IMG/VR virus record: IMGVR_UViG_3300047453_000235
Span: 1-35,436 of that record
DNA length: 35,436 nt
Source of the DNA: a virus
Strand: one strand, 5' to 3'
Shown: one piece after another, positions 1 to 11,200 of the stretch
Position numbering within the stretch: the first letter of the stretch is position 1
Layout of the letters: each line of letters opens with the position of its first letter
Program-made: the position numbers and the translations under genes
The notes under the pieces: generated by a model
Database searches by the model: none
Told to the model about the DNA's origin: nothing
What the model saw: the letters and a program-made list of their open reading frames with translations, nothing else

Positions 1-3000
1 ATTACCTCTTTCAAGATTTGTATAACCGTGTTGTAAACTGTATTCACCACTGCCTGTTTTATTATAGATAAAGTATGCACCTTCATTACTGTATGAACTT
101 GCAACACCGTCTTTAGGGTCAATTGGTAAATTAAATATTTGTGTATATTCTTTGTTTAACGGACTTGGAATATTTGCTGTACGTGCCGCGCCTGTTACAG
201 AGCGGTTTGTATAAAACTGGAATTCAATTTCATTTTTAAATGACGGTGTTACAACTTGCAACAACGTACTATCGTTATTTCTAACAACAATATACTTACC
301 TGAGAAATCAGTTGTTAAGTCTGTAGATTCAATACGTCCTGTTAATCTATTAAATCCTTGGCCTTGCCAGTTACTAATATGTAAGTCGCCAGTTGCACCA
401 TGTGTGTTACCATATGCAAATACTCCTGCACTTGTGTTTAAGTTTTTAACAAATACTCTTGCACCAAGTAATCCTTCTTGTACATACGCTACTTCTGCAT
501 AAGCACCTGTAAATAATTGTGTTACAATATCTCCTTCAACAGGAACATATGGTACTTGGTTTGGTGGTGGTGTAAAGTTAGTAAATGTAATATCAATATA
601 ACCGTCCCACAAGTCATGTACTGTGTGAGGTGAATTTATATAGTTAAAAGACAATCCTAATGCTGACGGATCATAAAGTGTATTCAAGCTATCTCTAACT
701 TGGTTCATTGACATTGTAAAATTATCTGTAGGACTTAATGTATCCGTAATTGCTTTTGGTGCTCTAACAAACCAATACGGCTCTGTTACTGGAAGTCCTT
801 GTTTATCGTAATAACTTAGTATTCCAATCTTACCGCCCTTAGTTGGGTTACCAATGTCGTTGTTAAACGCATTTACATCGTCCATTGTATTTGCCGCAAC
901 TTCTGGTGTTCTACTTTCTGTTTCAAGTATAAAGTCACCTATTACAAGGTTTGGAACTGTAATTGTTTTTTCTGTAGTTGTAAAGCTATTAATACCATCA
1001 ATTCTCCACCAACCGCCATACGTTGTATTTGGATTAGCAAATTCAACAGCTTCATATGTACCCATATCAACGCCGTTAGTTATTAATGAACCTGTAGACT
1101 CAAACTCACCATTAACATCTGTCATGTACAACATTGCTGAGTTAACATTATCAATAATGATATCTTGTACTGTACCAATTGCTGTTGGTGTAGATACAAT
1201 GTCGCCTACTGCTGGTGTTCTTAAAATATTATCAACATATAAGATAGCATCAATCTTTCCAGCAATAACTTTAGTGCCTTCAAATGACGCAGTACCTGGA
1301 CCATTAACACCAAACGGTAAAATACCATTTGGATAGTTTTGTGAATATTGATTCCATTGTAAACTAATTTTATCGTTAACGCTTGAACCTTCGTAAGGAT
1401 CTTTTGGAGCTCTAACTAATATATGATCTGTTGCTCCATCAAAACTGTAACGTCCTCTAATTGCATATACTGTTTCTGGATATGCTCCGTCGGCATAACT
1501 TGCAACTGCAACATCATGTGATGCTTGGTAGCTGTTAAATGTAAACGACCCTGATGCCGCTGTAATACCATAATTTGCTTTCCATAGATTCTGTTTATAT
1601 GATACAATATCGTTTGTTGCATAGTTTGAAGAATCTGAAAACTCACCTTTGTATAATGTTTTAACATTACTTGCTTGTGGTGCACCTATTGCTAAAAATT
1701 CTCCATCTTCTGCAATAGCAACTGACTTACCAAAGTTTCCGTTACCGGAGTAATAAGTTGAACCTGGATCTTCAATTGTTTGAAGGTGTGTAAAATCTGT
1801 TGTGTCTGTAGTTCTGCCAAACAAGTATACTTCACTGTTGCCTGGCGCACTAATTGCAAGTGTTGTGTTTCTTTGGTCTGCCGCAATTACTTTACCAAAC
1901 TCTACACTTGAATCACTAGTTTTAATATTTGATAAAACCTGTTGCTCAGAGTGTACAGGCTCATTTTTTAATACTAGCCAGTTGTCTGTAATATCTTTAT
2001 CAATCCAAATAGTTTCTCCAACTTTTAGATCGTTGTTATAATCTGATAGCAATAAGTTTGCACTATCAAAACTAGTTGTTCTATTAGAATTAAACTTAGT
2101 AACAAAACCATTAACAAGTTCAGCATCTTCAACTGTACCGTTAGGATAACAAATTAATGTATCAAGTTCGTTACGTTTAACTTTGAAAAACTTCTCAGCA
2201 CCTTCAACGTCAACTATACCAATAATTTCATCAACTTCGTATTTTGATTGTTTACCAAGTGTAATTACAAATTCTTCTACACCAGTAATTGATGTTGTTT
2301 GAATAGCAAGTACTCTATCATTAGATCTAATATACTTTAGAACGTCCCATTCAATACCCTTTTTACCAATCCAAACATAATCACCAACGTTAAGTGCTGA
2401 CGGTGATTCTGCTAATAAATCCTCATAGGTTGGTACTGATAATTTTACATCTTGCGGATTTACATATCCTGCTGTCGGTAAAACATTTTTTTGAACATCG
2501 TTAGTTGGAAACGGTTTATGATTATATCCTTGAGGTTTTAGATATGTTTCAAAAGGACGTATTCTATAAATTAAATCTGTTTCTTCACCTGTAACTGTGT
2601 CAACTAATTCAACAGGCTGTGGACTTAGTCTAAAGTTTGCTTCGTCAAGTGTATATTCAACTTCATCAAACGCTGTTGATGATCCATATTGACCTAATCT
2701 AAATCCCCATTCTTCATAAAAGTCTAAACTGTCTGCATCTGTGTTAGACAATGCATCAAACAATTTAGTTAAACTGTTTTTTGTACCTTTATCTTGAATA
2801 AATCCTTGATAGAATTTATACTGACTTACATCATCATTAATAATGTTTTCTAAGTACTTACGCTTTTGATATCCAATTAAATGCTGTGCTAGTCTTTGCT
2901 GATCATTATCAAAGTTGTCTGTATCAAGATCATAAAAATCTCCAAACTGTTTTGCTTTATAATCTAAGTTTGCTTTCAATCCTGCTTCAGGACGAACTTC

Positions 3001-6000
3001 TAACTTTTCCCAGTCTGCATTATTAAATATATTTGTTCCAGGTATCTTTACCTTTGCAACATAATAAAATTCTTTATATTTAACTGTGTCGCCAACTGCA
3101 TAATCTTTCCATTGCTCCCAAACAGTAGTAGTAGCACTATCGTAAATAAATCCTGGAATATTAAATCCACCTGTCCAAGCATCAGTTCTATATCCCATGA
3201 CTTTAAGTCTTGCTTGACGATAGCCTGGAGCTTGGTCGTAAATTACATCTTTGAATACTGTTGTATTATCAAGTATTACTACATGTTCTTTTTGTACTAA
3301 AGGAATATTAACATTGTAAATACCATCAGCAGTATTTCTAGTTGATACTGTAAATTCATTATCATTATCTCTACCAACTCTTACATATTCTGGTATTAAT
3401 TTCTTACCGTCTGCTTTTAATAAACTGTAGTCGTAAAATGTATCAAAAATATTGTCTGCTACATTTTTCTCTTTGTAAAACTTTAATTGGTTTGCACCCG
3501 GACTTAGTGTAATAACACTATTTTCTGCCCAACCTTGTGTTGTCCAGAATAAAAATTCTTTAGCACTTACTCTCCAGTTTTCTACATCTAAAATCTTATC
3601 ACTAAAGTTATTAAATGAAAATCCTTCACTTTCTAAATACTTGCTATAACCTAATAAAAAGTCAACCACTTGCTGTACTGTTCTAAACATTGTACCATAT
3701 GCAAGTTCTGCTGGCTCTTTAATTAGTTCAGTATTAAACTCACGTCTAAAGAATGCACTACGGCCGCCTTTCATAGGAAGTTCAGGTAACTTTTGATATA
3801 ATGACTGGTCAAAGTCTGATTCAGCTACGTGTTGAGCTTTAGCAACATAATATTCATTGCCAAATTGAATAATAGAACCTTCAGCGTATGTTTTATTCTC
3901 AGTCCATTTTACAAAATCTTCACTAATACCGCCTACTGTAACAATTGGATCATCTGCTTTTGGTGTTGGTGTAAAATACTTAAAGTACGGATTAACTTTA
4001 TCGTATCCTCTAATAATAAATCCTTCAGCTTTCTTTTCAATAATTACACCACTGTACGAAACTAGTTCTGTAACAGAACTTGTGTTTAAGAAAATTTGAT
4101 AATTTTCTTCTGGTACAAAAACATTGCCTTCATTGTAAGGAGTTCTTGAATCAAGTATTAATTTAAATTTACTCTTTTCAGTAAATCCACCAAGTTTAAT
4201 TCCTAACTTGTTGTCAACAGCTTTTATATTTGTTCTGTACTTTGTATAAACATCAGTATCTTTACTGTTTAAATAGTTTGCAATTACGTTTATTAATCCA
4301 CAAGTGTTTACTCTTGTTTCATCTGTTGAAGTATTTGGAAATACTAAATCTTCTAATCTTAAACGCTTGCCTGTTGGACTATAAACAATAGTGCCTGCAC
4401 TATCTCTAACAATTCTACTTCTATCCCAACCAAGACCACATACTCTACTTGGCTGATTTAACATTAAGGAAATTAATAATGCAAATGGATATTCGCTACT
4501 TCTTCTCCAAGCAGTTTCTGTTGGTCCTTCGTCACCAAAGTTAAATGGATTTTTAGTACTACCTAATACAAATTCTTTTGCATAGTTAGCATCAACAGGA
4601 CTTAATAAATTACCTGCATCATCAACCGGTATCCAATTAGTAAGACCTGGACGTTTGTAATGTTCTAAGTATTCTGCCGGAGCACCTGGCTTTCTGCATA
4701 TACCATCTTCAAGGTCTTGCCATAGCAACATGTTTTCACTTGTGTATGGTGCTTTACCATATTCTGTTTCCCACCATGTAGGCTTAACACTTAGTCCTAA
4801 CATTTCCCATGGATGTGTATGTGGACGATCAGTATCAAATGCTTGTTTGTAAACTGCTCTCCAGTATCCTGGATTAGTAGTATTGTTTGCTCCTAGTGTT
4901 GAAGAATAGTTATACGTAAATGTATCTGATGCTTCATAGAAATCATAGTTTGTATAATCTGGATTTCCTACAATTGATAGCCAATCAATAAATTCTGTAA
5001 TCATTCCTTTATCAATAGCCCATTTAGGAATGCCTGTTTCTCTATTTGAGCCGCCAACAAAATCGTGTATATCAAATAGTGATGTGTTGTATGGAACTTT
5101 TAAGTTGTTATAAATTCTTTTTTCTAATTCAAGTAATAACTCATCTCTAAAGTCATTGTATGCTACAAAGGTAGATCCGTCATGTCCTCTAATAACAGTT
5201 TGGTCAACTCCGTAAGTGTTGTCAATAAACTTTTCAGGAACATATGCAGGATATAAACCTAACTTGGTAGGTGTTTCTGGAATATACGATCCGTCTGTGT
5301 TTTCGTATTCATATATTGTAATAACATCGTTAATAGCATTTGGAGTTAAAAACTTTACAAAGCCTTCAAACCCTACTTCAAATTCATAATCTTGTCCGTG
5401 GCAAAGTAACTCTCCGTTACGGTAAACACTTATTGCTTGGTTTGATAATGAACGCAAACTAAACTCTGCTGTTAAGCTATAGTATTCTTGCGATGCACTA
5501 AAAACTGTATGAACAATTTCATTACTAATACCATGACCGATCATATCACTAAAGTAAAACGGCATGTCATTTGTTTTGTTTAAATTTAGTTCAGTTATTA
5601 CTTTATCAAAATGGATTCTTGATGATCCATCATAACCTAAGTTTTCAGCTATTTGTAAAAACTTTCTTCTAAACTTACCATACTCTGCTCTTGAAAATTT
5701 TAATGCGTTAACAATGTTTGCAGTTTTATCTGTTATATGATATACTGCAAGGTTAGCTAATCCACTATGCTGTGTAAATCTACTTCCGTATGGTGATAAG
5801 TTTCCTAAATCTCTTAGGTTACTTGTTCCAGGAAAAGATCCTGTCCAATCATTTCTAAATTCAGTAATACTTTCAACATGGTCATTAACTTCGCCTAGTG
5901 TAAACGATTCAATATTTTCGTTCTTAGGATTACGCTCATAGTTAATTGGAAATTCGTAAACACCGTTAGCATTTTTCTTTGTAGCACTATCAGTTTTAAT

Positions 6001-8211
6001 TACTAAAATATCGTCTTTTACAAGATCTTTTGTAAACGTAACATATGCTACACCATTGATTCTGTTTATAGCATAGTCTGTATTTTCTAATTTACGTTTA
6101 TCGTTAACATAAACTCTAACCCAAAGGTCGTTTAAGTCTCCACTGCGATCATATACGTCAATAGCAAAATCATTAAACTGTGTTGCTACAACATATTGCC
6201 TGTTGACTAATTGTTTACTTTCTGTATTACCTTTTATCCAACCACTTACATATGTAAATGTTTCTCTGTCGCTATACTGTCTTAGTACACCGTTATCAGA
6301 CTTTGCAGTAATAACTGCATTATTTTGTTGGTATGTATGTGTTGTGTTTAACAAGTTAAAGTCAAACTCAATATCACCTGTATTTTCTAATGCTCTATAA
6401 CTTAAAGGAAATCCTAATTCAACATCATTAGTTCCTGTACCTTGCTTGTAACTAAACAGTTTATTACCAATGAACGTTGTGCTAGGATATGTTGTTGTAT
6501 TAGAAAAACTAACACCATTAGTATCAAACAAGTCAAACATTGGTGTTTGATTAGTTGCTGTTTTTTCTTGTGCTACACACCATTTAGTTCCGTTGTAATA
6601 CCACATTTTACCTTTGTTAGTATTACCAGCTTCAACTAGTACTACTTCATTTAACAATGGTGCTGTATCAGTTTCTTCAATTAAACTAATTTGTCTAATA
6701 TTGTTATGAGTAATAAAGTTTACTTTGTAAATTTTACCGTTAACTCTTGTATCAGGATCACCTGTAAACAAGATACGCATACCGTCTGCAATATCAACTC
6801 CGTCAATATTATAACCTAATGAACCTTCAATAGTACTAAACACATCAGATGTAAATGTATCAATTAAGTCTACATTATCTTTTGCTGAAGTTCCAAACTC
6901 ATGTAATTTAATATTTTCGTTAAATTCAACGATTGGACGTTTGGCTCTGTTTGCTTGATCTATTTCTGGAACAATTCCATTAATAGTTGCTGTAGTTTCG
7001 ATAACAGATTTGTGTGTCCATCTGTTATATCTTGACCATGGATTTAAATCATTACTTGATCTGTTCATACAAACATAATCTTTTGTACCTGCAAAACTAT
7101 TTGCATTACTAAACGGTACTCTGTCAAATGCTTCTGAATCAAACGGTACTGGTTTGTCTGTAGAATATGTTCCAGGTATTTGTACGTTTGCTTCGGATAC
7201 TAATTTAATTTTATCTCCTACACCTTCAACATACCATTCGCCTTCGGCATATTTTGCAGGAGTTACATCACCTTGGAAATATACTTTCATTCCATTTGAT
7301 AACGCATACCCGTTTGACATTGTATAACTTTGTTTGCCAAGTATTTCTGCTTCAACATCAATTTTACTGTTTTCTACAATATCATAAATTTTAATTAATC
7401 CACTTGTATTAATATCATTACCATTAATATAATATAATGTATCTGGTGCATTAATATCAACTTCAAATGTAATTGTACCAACATCAGTTGTTTGTGTACT
7501 ATCGTCAACGCCAGTTGTATATAATACTTCAGCATCTAAACTTCTAGCAGTTCTAAATGTTAAAGGCATACCTGGAGTATTAAGAACAAACGTATATGTT
7601 TGTCCTCTATATAATTTTAATGATGGGTTTTGTGTTTTGCCATCTGGGGAAAATACATATGCAGTATTATCAAGATTGTCTTGACTAGTAACAGTAAATG
7701 TACTGTCAATATCTTTGGCTTGTCCTGCAACACCAATACCTATTGGACCGTTTGGTAACCAATAATATTCTCTGTAGTTAGTAAACTTATCCCAATTAAT
7801 ATGTGGGTTCCAAGAATAGTATTCTTGTTTGTTTAGTACGCTATCGTTATTAACTGTACCATTGAATGCTTTAATTTGATTTTTAAAATCGTTATAATCT
7901 TTGTAGAATGTAACGTTGTTTAATTCATCTTGAACTATTGTAGCAGGTTCAAACTGATAGTTTTCTCTATCAGCATTAGTATCTGAAATATAATTATCAG
8001 ATGCAACTCTAGCTTTTGCAATACGTCTTCCGTAGTATGCTGATATCTTTTCAGCAACTCCTGGATTTAAAAGTTGATCGAGTGTAGCACTAAGAAACTT
8101 TTTATTCGACTCCGTTCTAAAATACTTAGGTAGGTGATCTGCACTAGTTCTTTTAGATTGATTTGCTCCAACTGGAAGAGCAGTATCGGATTGATTATCG
8201 TTAAAAGCCAT
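1..8211 (-). CDS. Giant virion structural protein, baseplate wedge region (3' end outside window)
   Basis: An open frame runs from an ATG at 8211 to the left edge, giving at least 2737 codons. It begins MAFNDNQSDTALPVGANQS and contains tryptophan/tyrosine-rich stretches such as NWDKFTNYREYYWLPNGP near residue 140. At about residues 2100-2185 there are two FG-GAP-type repeats (FGKVIAADQRNTTLAISAPG and FGKSVAIAEDGEFLAIGAP), the kind that builds beta-propellers. It lies 13 bases downstream of gp6 in the same operon, with a purine-rich AAGGGGAT ribosome site. In T4 this place is taken by gp7, gp8 and gp10, so a wedge or fibre-attachment role is likely by position. I see no direct homology to gp7 by eye. 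Similar very large proteins are usually called 'structural protein' in marine T4-like phages. The C-terminus is not in the window, so full size is unknown. Confidence 0.8.
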   Translation of the reverse strand, partial: MAFNDNQSDTALPVGANQSKRTSADHLPKYFRTESNKKFLSATLDQLLNPGVAEKISAYYGRRIAKARVASDNYISDTNADRENYQFEPATIVQDELNNVTFYKDYNDFKNQIKAFNGTVNNDSVLNKQEYYSWNPHINWDKFTNYREYYWLPNGPIGIGVAGQAKDIDSTFTVTSQDNLDNTAYVFSPDGKTQNPSLKLYRGQTYTFVLNTPGMPLTFRTARSLDAEVLYTTGVDDSTQTTDVGTITFEVDINAPDTLYYINGNDINTSGLIKIYDIVENSKIDVEAEILGKQSYTMSNGYALSNGMKVYFQGDVTPAKYAEGEWYVEGVGDKIKLVSEANVQIPGTYSTDKPVPFDSEAFDRVPFSNANSFAGTKDYVCMNRSSNDLNPWSRYNRWTHKSVIETTATINGIVPEIDQANRAKRPIVEFNENIKLHEFGTSAKDNVDLIDTFTSDVFSTIEGSLGYNIDGVDIADGMRILFTGDPDTRVNGKIYKVNFITHNNIRQISLIEETDTAPLLNEVVLVEAGNTNKGKMWYYNGTKWCVAQEKTATNQTPMFDLFDTNGVSFSNTTTYPSTTFIGNKLFSYKQGTGTNDVELGFPLSYRALENTGDIEFDFNLLNTTHTYQQNNAVITAKSDNGVLRQYSDRETFTYVSGWIKGNTESKQLVNRQYVVATQFNDFAIDVYDRSGDLNDLWVRVYVNDKRKLENTDYAINRINGVAYVTFTKDLVKDDILVIKTDSATKKNANGVYEFPINYERNPKNENIESFTLGEVNDHVESITEFRNDWTGSFPGTSNLRDLGNLSPYGSRFTQHSGLANLAVYHITDKTANIVNALKFSRAEYGKFRRKFLQIAENLGYDGSSRIHFDKVITELNLNKTNDMPFYFSDMIGHGISNEIVHTVFSASQEYYSLTAEFSLRSLSNQAISVYRNGELLCHGQDYEFEVGFEGFVKFLTPNAINDVITIYEYENTDGSYIPETPTKLGLYPAYVPEKFIDNTYGVDQTVIRGHDGSTFVAYNDFRDELLLELEKRIYNNLKVPYNTSLFDIHDFVGGSNRETGIPKWAIDKGMITEFIDWLSIVGNPDYTNYDFYEASDTFTYNYSSTLGANNTTNPGYWRAVYKQAFDTDRPHTHPWEMLGLSVKPTWWETEYGKAPYTSENMLLWQDLEDGICRKPGAPAEYLEHYKRPGLTNWIPVDDAGNLLSPVDANYAKEFVLGSTKNPFNFGDEGPTETAWRRSSEYPFALLISLMLNQPSRVCGLGWDRSRIVRDSAGTIVYSPTGKRLRLEDLVFPNTSTDETRVNTCGLINVIANYLNSKDTDVYTKYRTNIKAVDNKLGIKLGGFTEKSKFKLILDSRTPYNEGNVFVPEENYQIFLNTSSVTELVSYSGVIIEKKAEGFIIRGYDKVNPYFKYFTPTPKADDPIVTVGGISEDFVKWTENKTYAEGSIIQFGNEYYVAKAQHVAESDFDQSLYQKLPELPMKGGRSAFFRREFNTELIKEPAELAYGTMFRTVQQVVDFLLGYSKYLESEGFSFNNFSDKILDVENWRVSAKEFLFWTTQGWAENSVITLSPGANQLKFYKEKNVADNIFDTFYDYSLLKADGKKLIPEYVRVGRDNDNEFTVSTRNTADGIYNVNIPLVQKEHVVILDNTTVFKDVIYDQAPGYRQARLKVMGYRTDAWTGGFNIPGFIYDSATTTVWEQWKDYAVGDTVKYKEFYYVAKVKIPGTNIFNNADWEKLEVRPEAGLKANLDYKAKQFGDFYDLDTDNFDNDQQRLAQHLIGYQKRKYLENIINDDVSQYKFYQGFIQDKGTKNSLTKLFDALSNTDADSLDFYEEWGFRLGQYGSSTAFDEVEYTLDEANFRLSPQPVELVDTVTGEETDLIYRIRPFETYLKPQGYNHKPFPTNDVQKNVLPTAGYVNPQDVKLSVPTYEDLLAESPSALNVGDYVWIGKKGIEWDVLKYIRSNDRVLAIQTTSITGVEEFVITLGKQSKYEVDEIIGIVDVEGAEKFFKVKRNELDTLICYPNGTVEDAELVNGFVTKFNSNRTTSFDSANLLLSDYNNDLKVGETIWIDKDITDNWLVLKNEPVHSEQQVLSNIKTSDSSVEFGKVIAADQRNTTLAISAPGNSEVYLFGRTTDTTDFTHLQTIEDPGSTYYSGNGNFGKSVAIAEDGEFLAIGAPQASNVKTLYKGEFSDSSNYATNDIVSYKQNLWKANYGITAASGSFTFNSYQASHDVAVASYADGAYPETVYAIRGRYSFDGATDHILVRAPKDPYEGSSVNDKISLQWNQYSQNYPNGILPFGVNGPGTASFEGTKVIAGKIDAILYVDNILRTPAVGDIVSTPTAIGTVQDIIIDNVNSAMLYMTDVNGEFESTGSLITNGVDMGTYEAVEFANPNTTYGGWWRIDGINSFTTTEKTITVPNLVIGDFILETESRTPEVAANTMDDVNAFNNDIGNPTKGGKIGILSYYDKQGLPVTEPYWFVRAPKAITDTLSPTDNFTMSMNQVRDSLNTLYDPSALGLSFNYINSPHTVHDLWDGYIDITFTNFTPPPNQVPYVPVEGDIVTQLFTGAYAEVAYVQEGLLGARVFVKNLNTSAGVFAYGNTHGATGDLHISNWQGQGFNRLTGRIESTDLTTDFSGKYIVVRNNDSTLLQVVTPSFKNEIEFQFYTNRSVTGAARTANIPSPLNKEYTQIFNLPIDPKDGVASSYSNEGAYFIYNKTGSGEYSLQHGYTNLERGN

Positions 8212-8224
8212 TTAGCTTATCCCC

Positions 8225-11200
8225 TTAATAAGATGAACTACTGTAAGTAGTGCCACTTGTAATTCCGCTGTTTGTTGACGTACTTGACGCTGTTACAACA
8301 TTTCCTGTTGCTTGTATTCTACTTGCCGTAATTGCATCAATAACTTGAACATCATCAACTGTCGCACCACTGATAAAAATTTCATCTGATTCGCTACGTA
8401 TTTCAAACAAACTACCAAATGCTTGTCCTGTTTGTTTTGGAACAATAATCAAACTTACTAAGTCCGGGTTAACTGCGTTCATTACGTATGTGCTTAATTC
8501 TGTAAAGTAAAAAGTATCACCAAAGTCCCAGTTCTCTAATGCAAAGAATTGGTTGATTGCATTAATAACTTTTGATTTAATATCATTATCATTAACAACT
8601 TGTTCTGGGTTTTTTACAATTTTAAATGTTGCCTGCATATTAGTTTCTGCTTTATCTCCGAACAGTACTTTATACTTAACTGGATGATAAATTAGCTCAT
8701 CACTAATTGACTTAATTTTATTAATTTCAGCACCATAACTATTAAACAAGTTATCACTACTTGGAGGCAATGGTAAACTTGATGTTACACCACTTAAATA
8801 TTGTCTAAAGTTTGTATCGTATGTTTTTGTTAACAAGTAACAATCATTAATATTAGAACTACTTGGATCAATACGAGCATCATCATCTGCTGTATGCACA
8901 TAATGGAATTTTAATTTATCTCTACCTGTGAATGCTTTGTAGTCTGTTGTTTGTGTTAGTAACAATGTAGTTGCATCATACTTTTTAAATACATCTGTTT
9001 TTACAACATAAAATACTTTTCCTGTTGGCATGCCTGAAGTTTGAATAAAACTATCATTAGTAACAACTGTAATTTTTTCAATATCATTGTCAACATATTT
9101 AAAATCTTCAATATTATCTGATGTTATGTATTTCTTTAAGAAAACAAATTTATCATTAACATTAGTTTCAGGTGCAATTAATACGTTAAATGTATCTGGA
9201 TCATCAACAACTGAATCATCGTCTGTATCAAAGAACCCAACTTCAACTTTTTTGCTATCAATATATCCTTCAGGATCTCTATACTCTTTTGTAATTTGCC
9301 AAGGATAATCAATAGTAAATGGTGTAATAGCATCTGGAACTGTATTAATAGATAGTACTTCAATTTTATCTTTAACAATTTGTCCTGTTTTATTATCGTA
9401 AATTTTTTGTTCGCTATCGTAAAAGAATTTAATTTCTTGATTACTTTCAAACACATATCGTAACCCTCTGTAACTTACAGTATACTGAGCTCCGTCTGTT
9501 TCAAATAGTAACAACCAACTTGCATCTAATTGCTGGTTAGTAATATCACCTGTTTTACCTGTACTAAAGTTACTTGTGATATCTAAATTGTTTTCTGTAA
9601 TTAAACGCCATTGTCTTAAATTCGTATCGTATCTTAATCCAAATGTTTTGTATGCAAAAATTTGATCAATAATTTGTGTTTTAACATCAGTAACAAGTGC
9701 TTTACTAAACTTTGGTCTAATCTCTGAAAGTACTGCACCTGTTGGTATTACATCGTTAAATGCAATTGGTCCACTACCGTCAGTATTATCAGTTCTGCCA
9801 TCGCCTACTACAGAAATAACTTTAGTCCAAGAATATGTTTTTGTTCCTGCTGGTAAAATATTTCCAGTTGCAAGTGTACCATCTTTAGCAAAATACTGTC
9901 CTGCTGGTGCAACAAATTTAATTAAACTTCCTGGTTCAATAAAACGTAATCCACTACCTGTAAATGTTCCAACTTGGTATGTAGAACTAACTGAATCTAA
10001 AAACTTACCTGTACTGTAATTTGTACTTGTTGACGACTGTGACCAACTTGCTTGTAAATCAGAAACTAAAACTTTTGGAAACTTATCTAAGTAATAATTA
10101 ATAACTGATGTTTTTGACAGTATTGGAGTAATTGTATTTTCAATAGTACCTTCAACATCTGTTCTAGTACTAAAAGTAAACGACTCTTTACTGTCTGTTA
10201 ATTCTTTGTATAGCAAACCGTCTGTACCAAACAAACTAGTATTTGAATACTTTCCTGTTGCATCAAGTAAATCGTAATATCTACTAATACCACTTGCTGT
10301 TCTATTAACAGTTTTTACTTTAATAATTTCTTGGCTAACACCTAATGGTGCAACTTGGTAATCTTCACCAGTTACCATTCTATTTTGTGTGTAGTACGTT
10401 GCAGGAGCATTTGCTTTAATACTTGCGTTTGATTCACTTAAACTTGCATTGTCAACTGTATACTTTAAAGAAAATACTAAGTTTAATACTTCAGCGTTTC
10501 CTGCTTTAGATGTATAAGGAACTGTTACAGAAATATTTGTTAAGTCTTTAGGAACAACATTAAATGTATCATTTGCACTAGTTCTAAAAAATGCTTTAAA
10601 TTGTCCTTTAGGAAGATTACCAAATGTTCCATCACTAAAGATCATATCAATTGAATCTTGTGCTTTTGTTAATACAGCATAAATGTTTCTTTGATTTTTT
10701 CTTGTACTATTATAAACAATGTTGTTTCCTTCAACTGCATCAACCTTTGTCCATAACTGATCCTCAGCGCCAACTGAGTTTAGTTTGTAAAGCCAAACAT
10801 CGTCATTGTTAACGTTAGTTGCATCAATGCTTACTGTTTGGTTAGTGCTTGGTGTATCAACATTAAATACTCCGCTGTCAAGAGTACCTTGACGGAAGTG
10901 TGCAAAAAATCCTGAGTTTGACGAACCTGGTCCTCTGCCATCATCTCTATAAAGAAATCCTAAACTGTTTCCTGGAAGTGGTGCTTCTTCTGATATAACA
11001 CCATCAACGACATCAGTACTAACAAGTTGAAACTGTAAACTTCTACCGTCAACATTTTTACTAAAAGTGTAAACTGGAACATCAGTGTTTGATCCGTTAA
11101 ATCTATACTGGTCTGTTGGAACACCTTCTACTTTATCTTTTTTAATTGGTTTTCCGTATTGCGAATTAAGTGGCAATGCGGCATTAAGTACTCTTTCAAA

